Assembly: GCA_017430675.1 (NCBI GenBank)
Contig: JAFRMM010000088.1
Location: 1 to 47,050 of the forward strand
Direction of reading: 5' to 3'
From: Prevotella sp.
GTDB taxonomy: Bacteria; Bacteroidota; Bacteroidia; Bacteroidales; Bacteroidaceae
Length of the DNA stretch: 47,050 bases
Positions within the stretch are counted from its first letter, which is position 1; each line of letters opens with the position of its first letter. Made by a program: the position numbers and the translations under genes. Under the pieces are notes generated by a model that saw nothing but the letters and a program-made list of their open reading frames with translations, was not told the DNA's origin and ran no database searches. Positions 8,476-15,104 of the stretch are shown here, piece by piece.

Positions 8476-8958
8476 ATGAACGGATTAGAAAGACAGTTTG
8501 CGCAAACCGTTGCTGAACACAAGAGCACCATCTACACCGTGTGCTACATGTTCTCGCAGGATGCCGACGAGGTGAACGACCTGTTCCAAGAGGTACTAGT
8601 CAATCTTTGGAAAGGTTTCGAGAGTTTCGAGCATCGCAGTGACATCAAGACGTGGATCTACCGCGTGGCCCTCAACACCTGTATCTCTATCGACAGAAAA
8701 AAGAAGCGGCACTCATCCGAAGTCCGCCTGACGATGGACATCAACCTCTTCGAAGACCGCGACGAGGATACGAAACAGGTGGATATGCTCCACAAGCGCA
8801 TCTCCAAGTTGCAGCCCTTCGACCGCGCCATCGTCCTGCTCTGGCTCGAGAACCTCCCCTACGAGGAGATCGGACAGATCGTCGGTATCAGCACCAAGAA
8901 CGTCAGCGTCCGCCTGTTCAGGATCAGGGAGCAATTAAAGAACATGTCAAACGATTAA
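8476..8958 (+). CDS. ECF-type RNA polymerase sigma factor
   Basis: A 160-residue sigma-70 family protein with only regions 2 and 4. Region 2 spans about residues 10-75 (CYMFSQDADEVNDLFQEVLVNLW, then KTWIYRVALNT). Region 4 is a C-terminal helix-turn-helix (YEEIGQIVGISTKNVSVRLFRI, about 130-151). It directs RNA polymerase to a dedicated promoter set. The start follows from the -7 box at 8429. It lies 14 bases upstream of a membrane-protein gene that would be the place for a cognate regulator, though that protein does not resemble a standard anti-sigma factor. Confidence 0.9.
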   Translation: MNGLERQFAQTVAEHKSTIYTVCYMFSQDADEVNDLFQEVLVNLWKGFESFEHRSDIKTWIYRVALNTCISIDRKKKRHSSEVRLTMDINLFEDRDEDTKQVDMLHKRISKLQPFDRAIVLLWLENLPYEEIGQIVGISTKNVSVRLFRIREQLKNMSND

Positions 8959-8972
8959 AACTACCACCCATT

Positions 8973-9557
8973 ATGAACAACGATTTCGATTTAGAGAACA
9001 TGCGTCAGCAGATGACCACGCTCAAGAATAAACTCAACCAGCAAGAGATTCTGAATGACCATATCATGCGCCGTTCAATGAAGAAAGAGGTGAACAATAT
9101 CAACCTTTATTACAACATCATTATGGTCCTTAGCGTGCTGATGGTACCCTACGGCTACTGGTGCTTTGTTAAACTATGCCACCTTTCAATAGCCTTCTGG
9201 ATTGGCACAAGCATCTTCATGCTGGTTTGTGGAGCCGCCACCTTTTACAATAGTCGAAAGATCAGCGACCCAAATCTGATGAGCCACAACTTGGTAGAGG
9301 CACGCAAGAAAGTGGCCAGCGCCAAGAAGTTTGAATCCAACTGGCTGTTGTTTGGCATACCTGCCGTCATCTTATGGTTGGCCTGGTTCTTCTACGAGAT
9401 CTATCAGATTCAGGGAGGTGATTTTAACAACGGATTCTTCTGGGGCGGTTGTATTGGCGGTATCATTGGAGCCTTCTGCGGCATCAAGATGCACCTCAAG
9501 ACCCAGCGCCAGTATCAGGACATCATCGACCAGATCGAAGACCTGACAAAAGAATAA
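8973..9557 (+). CDS. Hypothetical membrane protein paired with the ECF sigma factor
   Basis: A 194-residue protein without a family I can name. Residues 1-45 are hydrophilic and helical (MRQQMTTLKNKLNQQEILNDH is coiled-coil-like). Four hydrophobic segments follow near 47-66, 71-92, 123-143 and 152-170, and it ends in a charged tail (QYQDIIDQIEDLTKE). The cytoplasmic N-terminal helix plus membrane anchor, placed directly after an ECF sigma gene, would suit a sigma-regulating role, but no zinc-binding anti-sigma motif is visible. ATG 8973 was chosen over an upstream in-frame extension that would run inside the sigma gene. Confidence 0.8.
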   Translation: MNNDFDLENMRQQMTTLKNKLNQQEILNDHIMRRSMKKEVNNINLYYNIIMVLSVLMVPYGYWCFVKLCHLSIAFWIGTSIFMLVCGAATFYNSRKISDPNLMSHNLVEARKKVASAKKFESNWLLFGIPAVILWLAWFFYEIYQIQGGDFNNGFFWGGCIGGIIGAFCGIKMHLKTQRQYQDIIDQIEDLTKE

Positions 9558-9560
9558 AGT

Positions 9561-9597
9561 AAAAAATGGGAGAATCTGATGGTTCTCCCATTTTTTT
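9561..9597 (+). terminator. Rho-independent terminator of the first ECF operon
   Basis: ATGGGAGAA (9566-9574) pairs with TTCTCCCAT (9583-9591) around an 8-base loop, followed by a run of T to 9597 and preceded by matching A residues. It starts 3 bases after the stop codon of the membrane-protein gene. The A-tract would also support use from the other strand. Confidence 0.9.
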
Positions 9598-9599
9598 GT

Positions 9600-9626
9600 G
9601 CACATCGGGGTCAGGAACCGCTGTGT
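9600..9626. repeat. 27-bp direct repeat, left copy
   Basis: Identical at 26 of 27 positions to 10121-10147. The unit contains GGGTCAGGAACCGCTGTGT and is itself dyad-like: CACATCGG at its start pairs with CCGCTGTG near its end with one mismatch. It begins directly behind the terminator T-tract and brackets repeat element A on the left. Confidence 0.85.
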
Positions 9627-9807
9627 GATGCCAGAAGTTTGGCAGTATGGGATAAATGATAATGTTGAATTATTTTTCTGTTTACCTTTCAGCCGAGGCA
9701 TAATGTGCTGATATTCAATCTATTCGGCTGAAGGATAAATTGGGGACGTTCTCTGGGCGATAAGAAGCAGTTACTTTTGATTGAATTCTCTAGAGAATTC
9801 ATCCGTA

Positions 9808-9839
9808 AAGCACTGCTTTTTGTGAAATAAGCAGTACTT
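9808..9839 (+). other. Conserved stem-loop in repeat element A
   Basis: AAGCACTGCTT (9808-9818) pairs with AAGCAGTACTT (9829-9839) at 10 of 11 positions around a 10-base loop. The equivalent stem in copy B (39031-39062) keeps pairing although the middle base pair is changed from C:G to G:C, which argues that the structure rather than the sequence is selected. Confidence 0.75.
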
Positions 9840-9851
9840 ATTTTCGCTAAA

Positions 9852-9935
9852 GTGGCTCCGTATTATCCTACGGTGGCTATATTTTCTCCTACGGTGGCTC
9901 CATTTTTTCCTACGGAGCCACTATATTCTTATCCC
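9852..9935 (+). repeat. 21-bp-period tandem array in element A
   Basis: Units start at 9852, 9873, 9894 and 9915, exactly 21 bases apart. Each consists of a GC block (GTGGCTCC, GTGGCT, GTGGCTCC, then GAGCCAC), an AT-rich spacer and TCCTACG. The last block is the reverse complement of the first three, so it can pair with any of them. Confidence 0.88.
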
Positions 9936-10120
9936 AGGGCTTGGGATCAACGTAAAATAACATACGGCACAAACTTTTAGATACGCAACAGTCTTCAGAA
10001 GTCCTGACGAATGTCCGTAGAAATACCTTTCAGTCGAAGTGCTTGATAATCAGACAATAAAAAGTCGGCTGAAAGATAAATGAAAATGGAATTCGACAGA
10101 TTGTTTCCTTCATTTTTCAT

Positions 10121-10147
10121 GCACATCAGGGTCAGGAACCGCTGTGT
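10121..10147. repeat. 27-bp direct repeat, right copy
   Basis: Matches 9600-9626 with a single difference (A instead of G at the eighth base). It lies 26 bases beyond the right end of repeat element A, whereas the left copy is 54 bases before its left end. From here to the promoter at 10270 I see nothing further. Confidence 0.85.
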
Positions 10148-10269
10148 AGGACCAAGGACGGAAAGAAGATTAGTGCAAGATCTGCTAATTGAGGCGGAAT
10201 AATAGTTAAAGAAAACTAAACAAAGCAGGTTTTGTTCATAATTATAAAGTATAGTTTAAAATAATTTGC

Positions 10270-10278
10270 TATATTTGC
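10270..10278 (+). promoter_or_regulatory. -7 box for the DUF4143 ATPase gene
   Basis: TATATTTGC matches TAnnTTTGC. No clear -33 TTTG is found at the usual spacing. Its position places the transcription start near 10284 and rules out the upstream in-frame TTG at 10266 as the start codon. Confidence 0.6.
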
Positions 10279-10301
10279 AAAGTAAACATGAGAATATTAC
10301 A

Positions 10302-11582
10302 GTGGATAAGCAAATCATTAAGACCGTTATTGCCGAAAAGCAACAGCAAATTGGTAAGACAAAATTGTTGCAAAGGGATGGACATTTCGATGAGCATTCA
10401 TGCTATGTGCTCATCGGTATTCGTCGTGCAGGAAAGTCGTACACGCTTTATCAGGACATGCAGACCAGACTCTCTGCTGGAAAAGCCACAATTGAAGACT
10501 TTCTTTACATCAATTTTGAGGATGAGCGCCTGGCTTCGATAAAGTCTGAAGATCTTGGATTGTTGCTTGATGCCTATTGGGAGATGTACGACCAAAAGTA
10601 TCCCCTGATTTATCTTGACGAGATACAGAATATTACGGGATGGGAGAAGTTTGCCCGCAGACTGGCTGAAGAAAAACGCCAAGTGATGATTACGGGTAGC
10701 AATGCTAAGATGCTCAGCCGCGAGATTACCTCCACACTTGGCGGCAGTTATGTCCAACGTAACATCTACCCCTTCTCCTTTGAAGAGTATCTGAACTATT
10801 ACGGCATCCTGCTTGACAAAAACTGGGAATTCCAGCCAGACAAACGACTGACGGTATTGCGTCATTTCAACGAATATTTCTACCGTGGCGGGTTTGCTGA
10901 GTCGTTTGACAAGACGGACAAACGAGAATGGCTCACCTCGCTATATCAGAAGATCCTAATGGGTGACATCGTGGAGCGCAACAAGATCCGCAATCCGCGC
11001 ATTTTCAGGCTGTTAGCAAGGAAGTTGGCTGATAGCGTGATGCAGCCAACCACCCTAAAACGCTTGGAACACATCATCAAGTCAACGGGTGACAGTATCA
11101 GTCCAACGGTGCTGAAAGACTACCTCGACTATATGGAAGATGCCTATCTCATATTCTCCTTGCCAAACCTCGTATCTCCCCTGAGCGAACAGCAGACCAT
11201 CGTAAAGCGTTATTTTGCTGATAATGGCATACTGAATCTCTTCTTGACGGGAGGTGAAACAAAATTGTTGGAGAATATCGTTGCCATTCATCTGAATAAA
11301 CTCTATCATAACACAGCAGAAGAACTGCGCCTGTTCTATTATAATAAAGGCGTAGAAATAGATTTCTGCATACCAGAGGTGAACAGAGCCATTCAAGTAT
11401 CATATAATATCGATGATCTGGACACCTACGAACGCGAAGTGGGTGGACTCATCAAATTTCTGAAAGCATATAAGCAGTATCATGGTATTATCATTACATG
11501 GGATACTGAACGGAAAATAACAGAAGACGGTATCACCATTGAGGCCATTCCCGTCTGGAAATGGTTATTACAAGACCAGTAA
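10302..11582 (+). CDS. AAA-family ATPase with C-terminal DUF4143 domain
   Basis: About 426 residues. The N-terminal AAA_14 ATPase carries a Walker A GIRRAGKS (about 39-46) and a Walker B region YPLIYLDEIQ with sensor-like ITGSNAKML. The DUF4143 domain follows, with a PD-(D/E)XK-like end (FYYNKGVEIDFCI). Members are common accessory ATPases in Bacteroidetes with no settled function. The GTG at 10302 (reading MDKQIIKTV) is the first plausible start behind the -7 box; no in-frame ATG fits. It is clearly lower in GC than its neighbours and stands alone, which suggests horizontal acquisition. Confidence 0.82.
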   Translation: MDKQIIKTVIAEKQQQIGKTKLLQRDGHFDEHSCYVLIGIRRAGKSYTLYQDMQTRLSAGKATIEDFLYINFEDERLASIKSEDLGLLLDAYWEMYDQKYPLIYLDEIQNITGWEKFARRLAEEKRQVMITGSNAKMLSREITSTLGGSYVQRNIYPFSFEEYLNYYGILLDKNWEFQPDKRLTVLRHFNEYFYRGGFAESFDKTDKREWLTSLYQKILMGDIVERNKIRNPRIFRLLARKLADSVMQPTTLKRLEHIIKSTGDSISPTVLKDYLDYMEDAYLIFSLPNLVSPLSEQQTIVKRYFADNGILNLFLTGGETKLLENIVAIHLNKLYHNTAEELRLFYYNKGVEIDFCIPEVNRAIQVSYNIDDLDTYEREVGGLIKFLKAYKQYHGIIITWDTERKITEDGITIEAIPVWKWLLQDQ

Positions 11583-11626
11583 GCACTTTTTTATGTACTC
11601 CATTGATTATTGTCGATAATTATTCG

Positions 11627-11635
11627 TACCTTTGC
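11627..11635 (+). promoter_or_regulatory. -7 box for the DUF1593 gene
   Basis: TACCTTTGC matches TAnnTTTGC, with a TTG at 11603-11605, 21 bases upstream, as a possible -33 element. The ATG at 11654 follows at a normal distance. It separates transcription of this unit from the preceding ATPase gene. Confidence 0.65.
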
Positions 11636-11653
11636 AGAGCAGAAAGGAATAAA

Positions 11654-13069
11654 ATGATGAAACAGGTAATGGCCATGATAGCCCTGATGATGCTGAGTCT
11701 GAACATCTGGGCGCAAGAGCGGGTGATCATCCTGACGGATGTGGAGAATGAGCCCGATGATACGGAATCGCTGGTGAGGCTGATGCTCTACACCAATGAG
11801 ATCGATGTGCGGGGGCTGATTGCCACCAACTCGACACACATGCGCAACAGGATAGCGCCAGAGACCATTCTGAAGGTGATCGACGCCTACGAACAGGTGC
11901 GCCCCAATCTGCTGCTGCATGCCAATGGCTATCCAGAGGCCGCCTATCTGCGCTCCATCGTGAAACGGGGCTCGACAGCCTACGGCATGACAGGCGTAGG
12001 CAAGGGCAAGGACAGTGAGGGTTCCCGTTGGATCATCCAGGAACTGGAGCGTGAGGACATACGTCCGCTGTGGATATGTGCCTGGGGAGGTGTGAACGTG
12101 CTGGCTCAGGCGCTCTGGCAGCTGAAGGCTACGAAGACGGAAAAGGAACTTGCGCAGCTGATAGCGAAGCTACGCGTTTATACCATCTCGGATCAGGACG
12201 ATGCGGGCATTTGGATCCGCACGACCTTCCCCACCTTATTCTATATCGTTAGTCCTGGGGGCTATGGCAACGGCACATGGACGGGCATCATGCAGACGAC
12301 GGAGGGGTCTGACAACAAGTGTATCTCCAACCGTTGGCTGGCGAAGCACATCCAGCAGGGACACGGTCCCTTGGGAGCCTGTTATCCTGACGTGGCCTAC
12401 GGCATGGAGGGTGACACTCCCTCGTGGCTGAACCTGATACCCAACGGCCTGAATGCGCCAGAGCATCCTGACTGGGGAGGTTGGGGCGGACGCTATGAAC
12501 TGTACAAACCCCGTCGTGAGGACTGTGATCCAAACGGTTTTACAGGCGGCGTGCCCATCGAGGCAGAAACGCGCGAGATATGGACGAATGCCATCGACCA
12601 CTACACACCGTTCAAACCTAAGAGTCACGGTTGCGCTGTGCAGAAGGACACGACGGAATACGTGGGCTTTACCACCACCGTCTGGCGCTGGCGCTCCCAC
12701 TTCCAGAATGACTTCGCAGCCCGTATGGCCTGGTGTACCAAGAACTACGGTGAGGCGAACCATGCCCCAGAGCCTAAACTGGCCCACGCCAACGAACTCA
12801 ACGTGAAGTCGGGCGAGGTGTTCGTGCTCGATGCGACTCCTTCCACTGACCCTGACGGCGACAACCTCTCCTACCTCTGGTTCTGCTATCCAGAGGCTGG
12901 CAGCGGAAGGAAGGTGGAGCCGATGGGAGCACCGAATATCCATCGCGTCAGTGTGCGTGCCCCAGAGGTGAAAGAGCCTGAGGACATCCACTTTATCCTC
13001 CAACTGACTGACAAGGGCAAACCCCGTCTTACCCGCTACCAGCGTATCATCATACATGTAACACCCTAA
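11654..13069 (+). CDS. Secreted DUF1593 (Sde182-type nucleoside-hydrolase-like) protein
   Basis: A 471-residue exported protein. The signal peptide is MMKQVMAMIALMMLSLNIWA, cut before QERV. The N-terminal domain is nucleoside-hydrolase-like: VIILTDVENEPDDTESLVRLM (about 24-44) resembles the Asp-rich metal site of that fold. The C-terminal 100 residues look like an Ig/PKD-like domain (LDATPSTDPDGDNLSYLWF). Relatives are found in polysaccharide-degrading bacteria and are annotated as cellulose-binding; the substrate is unknown. ATG 11654 was chosen because it starts the signal peptide and follows the promoter; 11657 is an alternative. Confidence 0.83.
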   Translation: MMKQVMAMIALMMLSLNIWAQERVIILTDVENEPDDTESLVRLMLYTNEIDVRGLIATNSTHMRNRIAPETILKVIDAYEQVRPNLLLHANGYPEAAYLRSIVKRGSTAYGMTGVGKGKDSEGSRWIIQELEREDIRPLWICAWGGVNVLAQALWQLKATKTEKELAQLIAKLRVYTISDQDDAGIWIRTTFPTLFYIVSPGGYGNGTWTGIMQTTEGSDNKCISNRWLAKHIQQGHGPLGACYPDVAYGMEGDTPSWLNLIPNGLNAPEHPDWGGWGGRYELYKPRREDCDPNGFTGGVPIEAETREIWTNAIDHYTPFKPKSHGCAVQKDTTEYVGFTTTVWRWRSHFQNDFAARMAWCTKNYGEANHAPEPKLAHANELNVKSGEVFVLDATPSTDPDGDNLSYLWFCYPEAGSGRKVEPMGAPNIHRVSVRAPEVKEPEDIHFILQLTDKGKPRLTRYQRIIIHVTP

Positions 13070-13079
13070 CAGCAAAGAA

Positions 13080-14027
13080 ATGGAAATGATCAGTCTGCCC
13101 TGGTGGGTGTGGATTCTGTTTTACGTTCTGGTGCTCCTGATGCTGTGGATCGACCTGAAGTCGTTCGGCAGGAAAGGACAGCACGAGGTCAGCATTTCCG
13201 AGGCCCTGAAGATGACTGCCGTGTGGATTGGCGTGTCGCTGGTGTTCTGTGGCGGTATAGAGTTGTTCTACCCTGGCAACTCTCACGAGAAGGCGATGGA
13301 GTTCCTGGCGGGCTACCTCATCGAGAAGTCGCTGTCGATGGATAACCTCTTCGTGTTCCTCATGCTCTTCTCGTTCTTCGGTGTTGAGCGGAAATATCAG
13401 CACGAGGTGCTCTTCTGGGGTATCCTCGGCGCCCTGGTGCTGAGGAGCATCTTCATCTTCGCGGGCACGGCACTGATAGTACGCTTCGAGTGGATCCTCG
13501 GCATCTTCGGACTCTTCCTTATCTACACAGGTATCAAGATGTTCGGACATCAGGGCGATGAGCAGGTGGATCCCGCGAAGAACGTCTTCGTGAAAATCTT
13601 CAAGAGGTTCTTTCCTGTAACAGACCAGATGCACGAGGACAAGTTCTTCATCGTGGAGCAGGGGAAGCACCTGGCCACGCCGCTCTTCATCGCACTGATT
13701 GTGATCGAGACGACTGACGTGGCCTTCGCCGTGGATAGCATCCCCGCCGTCTTCTCCGTCAGCCGCGATCCATTCATCGTACTCACGTCGAACATCTTCG
13801 CCATCCTCGGTCTCCGCGCCCTTTACTTTGCACTGGCCGCCATCGCCAAATATTTCACCTACCTGAAATACGGACTGGGCATCATCCTCAGTTTCGTGGG
13901 CATCAAGATGCTGCTGGAACTGATCGACATAGAAGTCTCCACCCCACTCTCCCTCGCCTTCATCTTCGGCGTGCTGGTACTGTCGATGGGACTGTCTGTG
14001 GTATTGTCAAAACAAGCAACGAACTAA
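13080..14027 (+). CDS. TerC/Alx-family membrane protein
   Basis: A 315-residue polytopic inner-membrane protein with about eight to nine helices. The family motifs are present: EKSLSMDNLFVFLMLF (about 81-96) and ETTDVAFAVDSIPAVF (about 204-219), carrying the conserved acidic residues thought to bind metal. Relatives such as Alx and TerC are implicated in Mn2+ export or metalation of exported proteins. It lies 10 bases downstream of the DUF1593 gene and 11 bases upstream of an M20 peptidase; this proximity may matter because all three kinds of protein are metal-dependent or metal-handling. Confidence 0.88.
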   Translation: MEMISLPWWVWILFYVLVLLMLWIDLKSFGRKGQHEVSISEALKMTAVWIGVSLVFCGGIELFYPGNSHEKAMEFLAGYLIEKSLSMDNLFVFLMLFSFFGVERKYQHEVLFWGILGALVLRSIFIFAGTALIVRFEWILGIFGLFLIYTGIKMFGHQGDEQVDPAKNVFVKIFKRFFPVTDQMHEDKFFIVEQGKHLATPLFIALIVIETTDVAFAVDSIPAVFSVSRDPFIVLTSNIFAILGLRALYFALAAIAKYFTYLKYGLGIILSFVGIKMLLELIDIEVSTPLSLAFIFGVLVLSMGLSVVLSKQATN

Positions 14028-14038
14028 TCCGCTAAGAG

Positions 14039-15103
14039 ATGGATACAAAAGCATACACGAACGATGCAGTAGAACTGCTGAAAGAACTGATTGCGATTCC
14101 CTCCGTCAGCAGGGAAGAGACAAAGGCAGCGGACAGACTTGCCAGTTATCTGGAGAAATGGGGACTGCCTTACGGGCGGGAGGGGAACAACCTCTGGGTG
14201 GGTTGTCCAGACTGGGACAACAACCGTCCCACCGTGATGCTCAACGCGCATATCGATACCGTCAGACCTGTGGCCTCATGGACACGCGATCCCTTCGTCC
14301 CCACGCAGGAGGGTGATATCATCTATGGTCTCGGCTCCAACGACTGTGGAGGCGGTCTTGTCGCCACGCTACAAGCCTACCGTATCCTGCTGCACTGCCA
14401 AAGGAACTACAACATCCTCTGGGTGGCCTCGGCAGAGGAAGAGGTGTCAGGACAGAACGGTTTCAGCCGTGTACTGCCCCTGCTTCCGAAGGTCGATGTG
14501 GCCATCGTAGGAGAGCCTACCGGCCTACAGCCCGCCATCGCGGAGAAAGGGCTGATGGTAATCGACGGCTACGCCCATGGGAAGTCAGGCCATGCCGCCA
14601 GGAACGAGGGAGTGAATGCCATCTATGAGGCTCTGGACGATTTGGTATGGCTGCGCGACTACAGGTTCCGCAAGGAAAGTGAGTTGCTCGGCCCCACGAA
14701 GATGACGGTGACAGTGGTGGAGAGCGGCACCCAGCACAACGTCGTTCCCGATACCCTCCACTTTATTATAGATGTACGCACGAACGAGTTCTATCAGAAT
14801 GAATACCTGTTCAACTTCCTGCAGAAGAAGATGACGAAGTGCGAGTTGCATGTCCGTTCGTTCCGTCTGCATTCTTCCAGCATTTCCCAAGAGCACCCGC
14901 TGATCAGGAAGTGTATCGAGAGAGGCATGCAGCCCTTTGGCTCCCCCACCCTGAGCGATCAGGCCCTGATGCCGTTTCCCTCCTTCAAACTGGGTCCAGG
15001 CGAGTCTGCCCGCTCCCATTCAGCCAATGAGTACATCAGGATTTCCGAGATTGAGCAGGCCATCGAGACCTATGTCTATCTGTTAGAGGGGCTCAGCCTC
15101 TAA
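14039..15103 (+). CDS. M20-family metallohydrolase (ArgE/DapE-like deacylase)
   Basis: A 354-residue cytoplasmic di-zinc amidohydrolase. The metal-ligand motifs are in order: NAHIDTVRP (about 78-86), GSNDCGGG (about 105-112), ASAEEEVSG (about 134-142) with the general-base Glu, GEPTG (about 162-166) and a late His in ESARSHSANEY. The closest known roles are deacylation of N-acylated ornithine or citrulline in arginine synthesis, as in Bacteroidetes succinyl-citrulline deacylases. No arg genes are adjacent, so the substrate is not settled. Its end nearly abuts the convergent EnvC-like gene (1-base gap). Confidence 0.82.
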   Translation: MDTKAYTNDAVELLKELIAIPSVSREETKAADRLASYLEKWGLPYGREGNNLWVGCPDWDNNRPTVMLNAHIDTVRPVASWTRDPFVPTQEGDIIYGLGSNDCGGGLVATLQAYRILLHCQRNYNILWVASAEEEVSGQNGFSRVLPLLPKVDVAIVGEPTGLQPAIAEKGLMVIDGYAHGKSGHAARNEGVNAIYEALDDLVWLRDYRFRKESELLGPTKMTVTVVESGTQHNVVPDTLHFIIDVRTNEFYQNEYLFNFLQKKMTKCELHVRSFRLHSSSISQEHPLIRKCIERGMQPFGSPTLSDQALMPFPSFKLGPGESARSHSANEYIRISEIEQAIETYVYLLEGLSL

Positions 15104-15104
15104 C

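Larger units (their letters stand above)
9681..10095 (+). repeat. Long structured intergenic repeat element, copy A
   Basis: About 415 bp without a credible ORF, collinear with copy B at 38904-39321. Parts in order: hairpin CCTTTCAGCCGA (9685-9696) / TCGGCTGAAGG (9724-9734); the perfect 18-bp dyad GAATTCTCTAGAGAATTC (9783-9800); an 11-bp stem (9808-9839); a 21-bp-period tandem array (9852-9935); a 21-nt box identical in both copies (9966-9986); a second hairpin of the CCTTTCAG type (10026-10075). Internal distances agree with copy B to within a few bases. It lies between an ECF operon and a DUF4143 ATPase gene. It could be a non-coding RNA, a mobile non-autonomous element or a protein-binding platform. 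Confidence 0.85.

Noticed and set aside
9852..9935. Possible CRISPR array
   Set aside because: The repeats are only about 8-14 bp with a 21-bp period, the spacers are AT-rich and alike, and no cas genes are nearby.
9681..10095. Integron attC-type cassette site
   Set aside because: The end hairpins resemble folded recombination sites, but no GTTRRRY core, no cassette ORF and no integrase are visible.
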